Assembly: GCA_035275625.1 (NCBI GenBank)
Contig: DATEMK010000360.1
Coordinates: 1 to 12,264 of the forward strand
DNA length: 12,264 nucleotides
Direction of reading: 5' to 3'
Source of the DNA: DATEMK01 sp035275625
GTDB lineage: Bacteria > Bacteroidota > Bacteroidia > AKYH767-A > OLB10
This document shows, in pieces, positions 1-7,452 of this stretch (the stretch's first letter is position 1; every line of letters starts with the position of its first letter). The position numbers and the translations under genes were made by a program. A model generated the notes under the pieces. That model did no database searches. It saw only the letters and a list, made by a program, of their open reading frames with translations, and was not told where the DNA came from.

Positions 1-29
1 AATCCCTTTTTAATGTCATTTTCAATGAA

Positions 30-37
30 TAGATTTG
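30..37 (+). promoter_or_regulatory. Candidate Bacteroidota -7 promoter element for the first two genes
   Basis: TAGATTTG matches all fixed bases of the TAnnTTTG -7 consensus of Bacteroidota sigma factors. It ends about 20 bases before the ATG at 58, giving a leader of roughly 15 bases. A run of T at 7-11 lies about where the -33 TTTG should be but does not match it exactly. The call rests on one short motif. Confidence 0.45.
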
Positions 38-57
38 CTTAATCAAAAACCATTCAC

Positions 58-456
58 ATGAAAAATTATACTCTCAAGGGTCTGAAAAAATTATTTTTTT
101 CGCTTTTTCTTTTACTTTTTATCTCAATAAATAGTTATGCTCAAGGGCAGAAAAACCAAGGATCAGCAACTCCAACGGTTCAGGTTGAGACGATGATTGT
201 TAAAGTTCCCGGGGTAAAATCTGACGAAGTATTTCTTAAGTATAAGAACTTGCTGGCAGGCTTAAAAGGTGTTTCAATTGCAGGACGCACCTTGAAAAAT
301 GAATATCTGCTTATTGAGGTTGATAAAAAGCAACACCAGGTTATTGATGTGCTTCAACCCATGAAAGATACCGGGTACTTTTTTGATTTTCTTTATGACA
401 ATCCTTCCCCGCAAAAAATCCAGGAATTATTTGCAAATGATCCTTTGGTAAATTGA
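58..456 (+). CDS. Small exported protein with HMA-like ferredoxin-fold signature, no metal-binding cysteines
   Basis: The 132-residue product has a clear signal peptide: a lysine-rich N-terminus, a hydrophobic stretch at about residues 12-24, and likely cleavage after SYA at 26-28. The mature part is about 100 residues. Residues 42-112 read as a beta-alpha-beta-beta-alpha-beta pattern and resemble heavy-metal-associated (HMA) domains: PGV at 51-53 where HMA has GM, GV at 71-72, hydrophobic LLIEVD at 84-89, and GY at 106-107. The CxxC of metal-binding HMA domains is replaced by S55 and V58, and the mature protein has no cysteine, so metal transfer in the usual way is unlikely. The relation to HMA is my inference from pattern spacing. 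The next gene begins 33 bases downstream on the same strand, so the two may be co-transcribed. The exact function is unknown. Confidence 0.8.
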   Translation: MKNYTLKGLKKLFFSLFLLLFISINSYAQGQKNQGSATPTVQVETMIVKVPGVKSDEVFLKYKNLLAGLKGVSIAGRTLKNEYLLIEVDKKQHQVIDVLQPMKDTGYFFDFLYDNPSPQKIQELFANDPLVN

Positions 457-489
457 AATTAATAACATGCCTATAAAAACCACAAAAAA

Positions 490-3474
490 ATGAATAAGAA
501 ATTATACTCTCTGATTCTTACAGCGACATCTTTCCTGGTAAGCTATGCTGTTAAAGCACAGGTTAATGATTTACCGTGCAATGCAGTTTTTCTCCCGATG
601 GGTATTTATATTGCCGGTAATAATACCGGTGCCGGGTTCGCCAGTGAGCCTGTAGGTCCTCCAAGCTGTTTTGATGCCGGAGGAGCAAGAAATACTGTTT
701 GGTACAGGTTTAATGCTCCGGCAACAGGTTGTGTAAAAATTAAAACGGTGAGTAATTCATTAACGGATACACAAATCGCTTTATATTCCGGAACATGCGG
801 TGCTTTGGGCGCTGAGCTGGTATGCAACAATGATGCAACTGGTTGTGCAGCTACAGTTTATCCGCATTCCCAAATGCAGGTTTGTGGTCTCACTCCGGCA
901 GTTACATATTTTATAGCAGTTGATGGCCGGGCTAATAATGTCGGATCTTTTTCAATTATGGTATTTGATGGTGGGGTCGGAAATGTAAATCCTTTTCCCC
1001 CGGCACCTATACAGGATTGCGCACTTCCTCAGCTATTATGCGGCACCAGCATTTCTTATCCTAATCCGGGATTTCGTGGAGTAGGCAATATTTGCGATCA
1101 TGCCCCATCAAACTGCCTTGCATCTGGTGAAAGAGGTTCTGCGTGGTTCAGATTGGTTTGTAACGGAGCAGGCAATATCGCTTTTACAATTGTTCCCAAC
1201 AACTGGACTGGGGGAGCAACAGGAACGGATTATGATTTCGGAGTTTGGCGCATTGGCGGCCCAACGGGTCCGAATTTTAACTGTAGTACCCTGCAGGGAA
1301 ATATGGTCAGGTGTAATTATAGCGCTATTGGGGTGACCGGATGTTATGCCGGAGGAGGAGTTGATATTCCAGGCTATGCGGGAAGCGCTCCTGCTGTGGC
1401 AGCCCAGATACCAGTCGTTGCCGGTGATGTTTTGTTAATTGAAATAAGCAACTTTGCAATAAGTAATACTGGCTTTTCAGCAACCTTTACCGGTCCTATC
1501 GCTACTGCTTCTTCCCCTGGTGGCACACTTGTATGGACGGGCACTGTAAGTACAGATTGGTTTAACATAAATAACTGGGGTGGCTGTGCAATACCTACTT
1601 GTCAGACCAATGTTATTATTCCAAATTTTACGCCTTTCCAACCTCTTATAACAGGGCAAAATGCAAGCTGCCGTAGTGTGGATGTTAACCTGGGCGCATC
1701 TTTAACTCTCAATACCGGGTGGCAGCTTATGGTGTGCAATGATTATTTAAACAATGGGGCATTTACGGCTAACAATAATTCCACGGTTTTATTTACTGAC
1801 ACATGTACAGTTTGTCCGCCTGTCTGCGGTGCCTGTGCAGCAGGAATAACCCATAACCAGGTTATCGGAGGTAATTTAACAGGCACCAATCAATTCTGGC
1901 ATGTCACAACTTCCAAACCTGCAGGATTAAGTGCCATTGCAGCCCAGGATATTGATATGGCAGGGAACTTTACGGTGACAGGCGGAGCGCCTTATGGTGG
2001 TACATTTGATGCTTCAGGAATTTATCATAGGGTAGGAGGTAATATTAATGTACAGGCGGGTGCCCCGGCTGCCATTTATAGCCCGGCTACAACATTGGAG
2101 CATTATGGTACTGCTGCGGCAACCTATTTCAATGCTGGATTTATCAATAGTATGACGATGAATCATACTGGACCAGGCTTATCATTGTTGACAAATATGT
2201 TAATGACAGCCTCAGGAACACTAACATTAAATAATGGAAAAATAATTACCAATGCATTGAGAGTGGAAGTAAACAACCGGTCTTTAGGTGCGATCACTGC
2301 GGGAAATGTCAATAGTTATGTGGAAAATAACAGCCCTGCTCCTTTAAATTCCGGTTTAAGAAAATATCTTTGGAACACAGGAGGTGCTGTCGGACAATAT
2401 GAATTTCCTGTAGGAACTGCAGCAAAAGGATACCAGAGAATGAGTTGGACAGTTAGTGCTCCTTGGGCAGCGAGTGGTTCCATGAATTATTGTACTGTTG
2501 CTTTCAATAATAACTGGCCTACAGCCGGTGGTTCAAATGCCGCGTTAGGTCCTGAATGTGCAGCACCGAATTATCATACCGGTGGAGCGCTTGCCCTTGA
2601 TAACGGTGTTTGGGAAGTAAGACCAAATGCCGCTGCAACATTCAATAGTGCCGGGAACATGGATGTCACGCTTTATAACCGAAACTATACAAATGCTTCA
2701 GTTGGATACACAGTACAATATAATAAAAGTGGTCCTATAACAACCGCTGGCAATTGGTTGCTGAACCCATTCCCTACAGGTTGTTTTGGAAATCCGCCAA
2801 TAACTGCAGTAATAAGACGAGGTCTTGCTATAAATACTGTATTGGCAAGTTTTCCACTCACAGCAATAACATATTTCAATACAGCTCAAACAATTGTTCC
2901 GCTTCCGGTAGAATTATTAAATTTTGAAGCACGCGGGCTCAAAAACAGTATAAGTGTAAAATGGGCTACTGGATCAGAAATTGATAATAGCGGATTTGAA
3001 CTTGAAAGAACCACCACACCGCCTGATAATTTCGAAAAAATTGCCTGGGTTGAAGGTCATGGATCTACATCCAATGCTAATTATTACAGCCATCTTGATA
3101 AAGATGTGCAGTCAGGGATTACTTACTATTATCGTTTGAAACAAATAGACTTTAACGGCAATTTTGAGTATTCAAAAATTGCTTCTGGAAGTATTGATGG
3201 AGAAGTATTGGGTTTTGCTTTCCATGTAATACCGAATCCTTATTCAGGAAATACGAGCATTACCTATACACTTAAAGAGAACGCAAAAGTTAAAATTGAA
3301 GTGATAAATACAATGGGGCAGCAGGTCGGACAATTATACAATGATAACCAGGAAGCCGGAGATTATCATTATGAATTCAGCGCCAAAGCTTCAGGGTTTG
3401 CAACAGGGGTTTATACAGTAAGGGTTTATATTGATGAACAAATTTTTACAAAACGTATTTTAGAAACTGAATAA
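490..3474 (+). CDS. Large modular secreted/cell-surface protein with type IX secretion C-terminal sorting domain
   Basis: The product has 994 residues. A signal peptide covers about residues 1-23 (cleavage near VKAQ), for Sec export. Two cysteine-rich beta-sandwich modules follow, about 28-160 and 176-337; the first resembles the PPC-like domains common in Bacteroidota surface proteins (WYRF near its start, FIAVDG near its end). From W349 the pattern W-x-N-x-x-N-W followed by VIIP opens a G8-like or beta-helix-like region that runs on as Gly/Asn/Thr-rich sequence to about 800. From about V807 (VELLNFEA) a fibronectin-III-like segment contains SGFELERT and YYYRLKQIDFNGN. Residues about 909-994 form the type A sorting tail, with IPNPYSG, a central VINTMGQQV and a C-terminal GVYTVRVYIDEQIFTKRI. 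Known family behaviour: this tail directs passage through the type IX system and surface attachment. No catalytic motif was recognised; adhesion is a guess. Confidence 0.9.
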   Translation: MNKKLYSLILTATSFLVSYAVKAQVNDLPCNAVFLPMGIYIAGNNTGAGFASEPVGPPSCFDAGGARNTVWYRFNAPATGCVKIKTVSNSLTDTQIALYSGTCGALGAELVCNNDATGCAATVYPHSQMQVCGLTPAVTYFIAVDGRANNVGSFSIMVFDGGVGNVNPFPPAPIQDCALPQLLCGTSISYPNPGFRGVGNICDHAPSNCLASGERGSAWFRLVCNGAGNIAFTIVPNNWTGGATGTDYDFGVWRIGGPTGPNFNCSTLQGNMVRCNYSAIGVTGCYAGGGVDIPGYAGSAPAVAAQIPVVAGDVLLIEISNFAISNTGFSATFTGPIATASSPGGTLVWTGTVSTDWFNINNWGGCAIPTCQTNVIIPNFTPFQPLITGQNASCRSVDVNLGASLTLNTGWQLMVCNDYLNNGAFTANNNSTVLFTDTCTVCPPVCGACAAGITHNQVIGGNLTGTNQFWHVTTSKPAGLSAIAAQDIDMAGNFTVTGGAPYGGTFDASGIYHRVGGNINVQAGAPAAIYSPATTLEHYGTAAATYFNAGFINSMTMNHTGPGLSLLTNMLMTASGTLTLNNGKIITNALRVEVNNRSLGAITAGNVNSYVENNSPAPLNSGLRKYLWNTGGAVGQYEFPVGTAAKGYQRMSWTVSAPWAASGSMNYCTVAFNNNWPTAGGSNAALGPECAAPNYHTGGALALDNGVWEVRPNAAATFNSAGNMDVTLYNRNYTNASVGYTVQYNKSGPITTAGNWLLNPFPTGCFGNPPITAVIRRGLAINTVLASFPLTAITYFNTAQTIVPLPVELLNFEARGLKNSISVKWATGSEIDNSGFELERTTTPPDNFEKIAWVEGHGSTSNANYYSHLDKDVQSGITYYYRLKQIDFNGNFEYSKIASGSIDGEVLGFAFHVIPNPYSGNTSITYTLKENAKVKIEVINTMGQQVGQLYNDNQEAGDYHYEFSAKASGFATGVYTVRVYIDEQIFTKRILETE

Positions 3475-3490
3475 ACCAATTTTCTAAAAG

Positions 3491-3524
3491 AAGAATGCTG
3501 CTGAAATTTCCCGGCAGCATTCTT
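3491..3524 (+). terminator. Hairpin terminator after the surface-protein gene
   Basis: AAGAATGCTGCTG at 3491-3503 pairs with CGGCAGCATTCTT at 3512-3524, giving 13 base pairs with one G-T and an 8-base loop. A T-rich TATTATATA follows. It starts 16 bases after the stop codon at 3474 and precedes the tRNA promoter region, so it fits an intrinsic terminator. The T tract is interrupted, and termination strength cannot be judged from sequence. Confidence 0.75.
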
Positions 3525-3564
3525 TATTATATACCCGTTGGCAAAAGAGGAGAGAATTAATTTT

Positions 3565-3572
3565 TACTTTTG
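3565..3572 (+). promoter_or_regulatory. Candidate -7 promoter element for tRNA-Pro
   Basis: TACTTTTG is an exact match to TAnnTTTG, placed between the upstream terminator and the tRNA. Transcription would start near 3579, leaving a leader of about 25 bases. A TTG at 3538-3540 could be part of a -33 element, but its 24-base spacing is longer than usual. Confidence 0.5.
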
Positions 3573-3604
3573 CGCTCCTTGTCCCGGTTAATGGAATTTA
3601 TTTT

Positions 3605-3679
3605 CGGGGTGTAGCGCAGCCCGGTTAGCGCGCCACGTTCGGGACGTGGAGGCCGATGGTTCGAATCCATTCACCCCGA
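3605..3679 (+). tRNA. tRNA-Pro, anticodon CGG
   Basis: A complete cloverleaf can be drawn. The acceptor stem pairs CGGGGTG (3605-3611) with CACCCCG (3672-3678), with discriminator A at 3679. The D arm pairs GCGC 3614-3617 with GCGC 3628-3631. The anticodon stem pairs CCACG 3633-3637 with CGTGG 3645-3649 around the loop TTCGGGA, placing anticodon CGG at 3640-3642 with G37 next to it. The T arm pairs GATGG with CCATT around TTCGAAT (3660-3666). It reads CCG codons. The 3' CCA is not encoded and must be added by tRNA nucleotidyltransferase. The C1-G72 pair is normal for bacterial tRNA-Pro. Confidence 0.97.
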
Positions 3680-3791
3680 CACTTTAAAATAATTTTTAAC
3701 CGGAATCATGACTGCACTTCAAATCATCATCCGGAACGAACAATTAATTTAAATTTTCTAAACTTTATTTCGTTATTTCAATCCAAACTAT

Positions 3792-3799
3792 TAAATTTG
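3792..3799 (+). promoter_or_regulatory. Candidate -7 promoter element for the DUF349 gene
   Basis: TAAATTTG matches TAnnTTTG exactly. TTTC at 3768-3771 lies 20 bases upstream and differs by one base from the -33 TTTG. The leader to the ATG at 3919 would be about 110 bases. The remainder of 3680-3918 is very AT-rich, with no gene or strong structure that I can support. Confidence 0.35.
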
Positions 3800-3918
3800 A
3801 ATAATAGCATTCACCGGAATTTTTATTTTAAGCAAAATCTATAGTTTAAAAGTATCATTTATAATAAGAAAAATATATTTTCTCCCGGAAAATACGGAGT
3901 GAAATTTAAAAAAGCATA

Positions 3919-5769
3919 ATGGAACCGAACGGAATGAAAGAAGAAGCTTTGAGTCGTGATGAGACAGCTTCAGAACAGGATCAGGAAATAATTCAGGAAA
4001 CAGCTTTAACCCCGATGTCACCGGAGGAAACGGCTGAAATTGAAGTGGAACAAAGTGAAAACTATAAAGTCCTCAGCAAAGAAGAGCTTGTAAATATCAT
4101 GGAGAGTTTTCTCACTGAGCCTGATTATGCTGTTATCAAATCAAAAATAAATCCTTTAAAAGATGCTTTTCATGATTTGACTAATCATGAAAAGCAACAG
4201 CAATTAGAAAAATTCATTGAAGGAGGGGGTGAAAAGGATGATTTCAAATATCAGCCTGATCAAACGGAAATAAAATTCAACAGCGCTTTAAGAAAAATCA
4301 ATAAAAGGAGAATTGAATTTCATGAGAACCAGGAAAAACTGAGAGAAGAGAATTTGGCCGCCAAACAGGAAATCCTGCAGCAACTCAAAGATATTATTCA
4401 GAACGAAGAAAACATGTCAAGGGCATTCAATACTTTTCATGACCTTCAGTCAAAATGGAGAGCCATCGGACCGGTCCCTTCGCAAAGCATGAATGATCTG
4501 TGGATGACCTACAAGCTGTACATTGAAAAATTTTATGACCTTATAAAAATAAACCGCGAGCTGCAGGATCTTGACCAGAAAAAAAACCTCGAAATGAAAA
4601 TTCATTTCTGTGAAAAATTAGAGGAATTGATTTTGGAGCCATCCCTGAATAAAGCGTTTTCAAAATTACAATCACTTCAAAACAACTGGAGGGTAATAGG
4701 TCCCATCCCGCGTGATAAACGGACAGAAATTGGGGAACGGTTTAAAGCAGCGCATGATAAAATAATTGAACGCAAAAAAGAATATCTTGAAAAATTAAAA
4801 GAAAAACAGGAAGAAAATCTTAAAATAAAAACTTCTTTGTGCGAGAAAGCGGAAGAGATTGTGGTGGATGAAAATATCAAACATCATGAACTGCAGGAAA
4901 AATTCAGGCAAATACAGGAATTGCAATTGCAATGGAGACAAACCGGTCCTGCTGAAAAAAATGCTGACGAACAAATATGGAGCAGGTTTAAAAATACTTG
5001 TGATAATTTTTATAAGGTAAAGACAGAGTTTTACAACCGGAGGAAAAAAGAATCCCAGGCAAATCTCCAGGCGAAAACGGAATTGTGCATTCAGGCAGAA
5101 GCCCTGATGAACAGCACAGAGTGGAAAAAAACCGCTGATGAACTGAAAAGATTAAACGAAGCATGGAAAAAAACAGGTTACGTTAATTCAAAGGTTGCGG
5201 ATAAAATCTGGAACCGCTTCCGGACGGCCTGTGATGCTTTTTTCAATAATCGTAAAAGTCATTTTTCGGAAATTGATAAAGAGCATGAGGAGAATTACAC
5301 AAAAAAACTTGAGTTGCTTGAACGTATTGAACAATTTCAATCAGGCGAAAACAAACAGGAAAACCTCAATCAAATTAAGAATTTCCAACGCGAATGGACC
5401 GAAATCGGGTTGGTTCCCATCGGCAAAAAGGATGAAATATTTTTTCGGTATAAAAAACTCATTGATGATTTGTTCACCAGGTTAAAATTGAGCGAAAGAG
5501 AAACAAGAGAAATAAGATATAAGGAAAAGGTTGATAATTTTAAACAGGCACCGCATTCCCAGGATAAAATAACGGATGAAAAAAGAAACCTGATGCATAA
5601 GATTTCCCAACTAAAAAATGATGTGATTGTGTGGGAAAACAACCTGGGTTTTTTTGCAAAATCCAAAAATGCCGATCAGATTAAAAAGGAGTTTGAAGAA
5701 AAGATCACGAAAGCTAAAGATGAAATTTCAAAATTAAAGGAGCAATTGCAATTAGTAAAAACTTTTTAA
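3919..5769 (+). CDS. DUF349 repeat protein, five repeats with acidic tail and coiled coil
   Basis: The 616-residue product has no signal peptide or membrane segment, so it is expected in the cytoplasm. Residues 1-52 are acidic and low in complexity, probably disordered. From about residue 110 to 520 the chain is a set of charged helical repeats typical of DUF349. Each carries a W-x-x-x/I-G core: WRAIGPVP at 180, WRVIGPIP at 257, WRQTGPA at 339, WKKTGYV at 416 and WTEIGLVP at 493, so the period is 77 to 82 residues. Each core is followed by a helix with W/F-x-x-Y/F and a conserved FY or FF. The last 75 residues are a lysine/glutamate coiled coil (KISQLKNDV to KLKEQLQLV). The family is widespread in Bacteroidota and its biochemical role is not established. 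The first ATG was taken; a second in-frame ATG lies five codons further on. The gene converges on frr with 30 bases between coding ends. Confidence 0.92.
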   Translation: MEPNGMKEEALSRDETASEQDQEIIQETALTPMSPEETAEIEVEQSENYKVLSKEELVNIMESFLTEPDYAVIKSKINPLKDAFHDLTNHEKQQQLEKFIEGGGEKDDFKYQPDQTEIKFNSALRKINKRRIEFHENQEKLREENLAAKQEILQQLKDIIQNEENMSRAFNTFHDLQSKWRAIGPVPSQSMNDLWMTYKLYIEKFYDLIKINRELQDLDQKKNLEMKIHFCEKLEELILEPSLNKAFSKLQSLQNNWRVIGPIPRDKRTEIGERFKAAHDKIIERKKEYLEKLKEKQEENLKIKTSLCEKAEEIVVDENIKHHELQEKFRQIQELQLQWRQTGPAEKNADEQIWSRFKNTCDNFYKVKTEFYNRRKKESQANLQAKTELCIQAEALMNSTEWKKTADELKRLNEAWKKTGYVNSKVADKIWNRFRTACDAFFNNRKSHFSEIDKEHEENYTKKLELLERIEQFQSGENKQENLNQIKNFQREWTEIGLVPIGKKDEIFFRYKKLIDDLFTRLKLSERETREIRYKEKVDNFKQAPHSQDKITDEKRNLMHKISQLKNDVIVWENNLGFFAKSKNADQIKKEFEEKITKAKDEISKLKEQLQLVKTF

Positions 5770-5792
5770 TCCAATTCCCAAAGAAAAACTTC

Positions 5793-5820
5793 AAAGAGAT
5801 CAAACAGTCATGATCTCTTT
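5793..5820. terminator. Bidirectional hairpin terminator shared by the DUF349 gene and frr
   Basis: AAAGAGATCA at 5793-5802 pairs perfectly with TGATCTCTTT at 5811-5820, giving 10 base pairs and an 8-base loop. On the plus strand TTCTTTT follows; on the minus strand GAAGTTTTTCTTT follows. Both genes could therefore end here. The hairpin overlaps the last frr codons, and the frr stop codon (5800-5802) lies inside one arm. Confidence 0.7.
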
Positions 5821-6363
5821 TTCTTTTACGTCAAGGTGCTTGTCAACTTTTTGAATATATGAATCTGTAAGCTGCTGGGTTTTATGTTCAGCTTCTTTTC
5901 CAATATCCTCAGGCAAACCATTTTTCATCATTTTTTTGATGTGCTCCAATGTATCTCTTCTCGTGTTGCGTATGCTTACTTTCGCATGTTCACCTTCGGC
6001 TTTAGTTTTTTTCACCAGTTCTTTTCTCCTTTCTTCAGTAAGCGGGGGGACAGCAATGCGGATAATAGTTCCGTCATTCTGCGGATTAAATCCAAGATTT
6101 GCCGCCTGGATGGCTTTTTCAATTGTCTGCAGCATGGATTTTTCCCACGGCTGAATCACAATCGTTTTTGCATCCGGAGTATTCACGTTTGCCACCTGGT
6201 TCAAGGGTGTATGTGTTCCGTAATAATCCACATGCACGCTTTCTAATATTTGCGGATTCGCTTTGCCGGCACGGATTTTTGCCAGTTCAGTTTCAAGGTG
6301 TGAAATGGCTTTTTGCATGTGCTGCTCCAGATCACTCATCATTTTCTTTACTTCATCAGTCAT
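5800..6363 (-). CDS. frr: Ribosome recycling factor
   Basis: The product of 187 residues is close to the usual 185. With EF-G it splits the post-termination ribosome into subunits in the cytoplasm. Family signatures are present: KIRAGKANP at 29-37, YYGTHTPLNQVA at 47-58, PWEKSML at 72-78, PPLTEERRKEL at 106-116 and the basic VSIRNTRRD at 129-137. The helical N- and C-terminal parts form the long three-helix domain and the middle forms the small beta domain. The ATG at 6363 is the first good start; no Shine-Dalgarno is visible, as is normal in this phylum. A one-mismatch -7 element (TAATTTTA, 6394 to 6387) lies just upstream. Otherwise the gene may rely on read-through from the kinase gene 115 bases upstream. 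pyrH, its frequent neighbour in other bacteria, lies about 3 kb upstream instead of beside it. Confidence 0.98.
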   Translation of the reverse strand: MTDEVKKMMSDLEQHMQKAISHLETELAKIRAGKANPQILESVHVDYYGTHTPLNQVANVNTPDAKTIVIQPWEKSMLQTIEKAIQAANLGFNPQNDGTIIRIAVPPLTEERRKELVKKTKAEGEHAKVSIRNTRRDTLEHIKKMMKNGLPEDIGKEAEHKTQQLTDSYIQKVDKHLDVKEKEIMTV

Positions 6364-6419
6364 AGCTTTATAATTTTGAATGGATGTAAAATTAAAATAT
6401 TTTTTAGAAGATTAATTAA

Positions 6420-6467
6420 CCGCAGATTCTGAGAATTCTTCAGGCTTTTTAATCTGTGAATCTGTGG
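6420..6467. repeat. Imperfect inverted repeat with tandem AATCTGTG, likely dispersed intergenic element
   Basis: CCGCAGATTC at 6420-6429 pairs with GAATCTGTGG at 6458-6467 with one G-T, and some weaker pairing continues inward. The right side holds two tandem copies of AATCTGTG (6451-6466). It lies in the 115-base gap between the kinase stop and the frr start, in a leader position for frr. From memory, sequences of the type 'AATCTGTGAATCTGTGGC' recur between genes in Bacteroidota genomes; this cannot be verified from one copy here. Confidence 0.5.
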
Positions 6468-6478
6468 CAGTTCCTTAT

Positions 6479-7441
6479 TCATCCGAAAATATTTTTTAAC
6501 CACGGCTTTTTTTCGTTGTATAAAATTAAAAAATTTTCAATTTCTGCCTTCATTTCAATTGCATTTTGGAACCTTTTTTTCATTCCCTCTGCAACAATTG
6601 CCTTTTGATCTTCTTTATTCATTTGATTAGGAGGAAGCTGAAATTTAGCTTTTGCAACAGCTTTCTGAAGAATTTTAAAAAGCGGTTTTGGAATCAATTC
6701 ATTTTCTTCAATATCTCCTGCTACCTGCCAATGCATGATTACCTCAGGATGTGTGCTGCCATAAGGATTTTTCCCTGTTATTAATTCATAAATGGTAGTG
6801 CCCAACGCAAATAGATCACTTGAAGCGTTTACCAGCTCATGAAAATGTAATGCTTGTTCAGGAGGAGAATAGATTAATGAAAACGGTTTTACCCGGTCAA
6901 CAAAATCCGATCCCGGAATTTTTGCCAATCCAAAATCAATAAGTTTTGCTTCAGGCTTGTTATGAATGGGCGCCTTTTTTATGTTGTGTTTTACTAAAAT
7001 GTTTGATGGTTTAATATCACAATGAAAAATATTTTTTGTATGGATATAATTTAAAGCATCTAAAATTTCTATCGCGCTGTGAAGTATAAAAGATAATTTG
7101 TTTTTTAAATTTTTATGTACTTTGAAAAATGATTTTAAATCAATGCCTGTCAAATATTCCTGCACAAGAAAATATTCATTTTCCGTATGGATAAATTCAA
7201 ATGTTTTTCTGAGCGCAACGTGTTCAAGTTGCAAATTTGATTCAAGCTGAAACTGTTCAACGGCAATGTTGTGATTTTTGAGAGCAGGATTAAGATGTTT
7301 AATAACCACCATGGTTTTATCGGATAAACGTGCACCCGCATAAACATTTCCGAATCTTCCGTTTTTCTTTAGTACAGTGGATTCATTTTCCGGATCAAAA
7401 AGATAATGATCCAATTTTCCGGATAACAGCAGTTTGCCCAT
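6479..7441 (-). CDS. Stand-alone cytoplasmic serine/threonine protein kinase (PknB-like fold)
   Basis: The product has 320 residues. A nearly complete Hanks-type kinase domain fills about residues 20-300, with no membrane segment, signal peptide or sensor domain. Visible motifs: nucleotide loop KNGRFGNV at 26-33 (first glycine replaced by K26), ATP lysine K48 in VVIKHL, helix-C glutamate E67, catalytic loop HCDIKPSN at 140-147 with D142, K144 and N147, metal-binding DFG at 169-171, PPEQ at 193-196 and the D209 / LGTTIYEL block at 209-220. All core catalytic residues are kept, so it should be active. The usual HRD arginine is C141, making it a non-RD kinase. The start at 7441 is 11 bases after the miaE-like stop, which suggests one transcript. 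The DNA is clearly more AT-rich than pyrH or lysA; for example 7081-7140 has 8 G/C in 60. The substrate is unknown. Confidence 0.93.
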   Translation of the reverse strand: MGKLLLSGKLDHYLFDPENESTVLKKNGRFGNVYAGARLSDKTMVVIKHLNPALKNHNIAVEQFQLESNLQLEHVALRKTFEFIHTENEYFLVQEYLTGIDLKSFFKVHKNLKNKLSFILHSAIEILDALNYIHTKNIFHCDIKPSNILVKHNIKKAPIHNKPEAKLIDFGLAKIPGSDFVDRVKPFSLIYSPPEQALHFHELVNASSDLFALGTTIYELITGKNPYGSTHPEVIMHWQVAGDIEENELIPKPLFKILQKAVAKAKFQLPPNQMNKEDQKAIVAEGMKKRFQNAIEMKAEIENFLILYNEKKPWLKNIFG

Positions 7442-7452
7442 TCAATTTTTTT

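Noticed and set aside
1100..1659. Overlapping frames on both strands inside the surface-protein gene
   Set aside because: They are shadows of the 994-residue frame, which has continuous domain structure.
3605..3679. tRNA-Pro as an integration site for a mobile element
   Set aside because: No integrase follows and no repeated copy of the tRNA 3' end was seen in the window.
3700..3735. CCGGA / TCCGG inverted repeat as a tRNA terminator
   Set aside because: Only five base pairs with mismatches inside and no T run after it; too weak to call.
3708..3752. Short frame of 14 codons after tRNA-Pro
   Set aside because: It starts with ATG but has no ribosome site, no similarity that I recognise, and such frames are expected by chance in AT-rich DNA.
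5884..6365. Several plus-strand frames opposite frr
   Set aside because: They lie wholly antisense to an unmistakable frr and have no coherent protein features.
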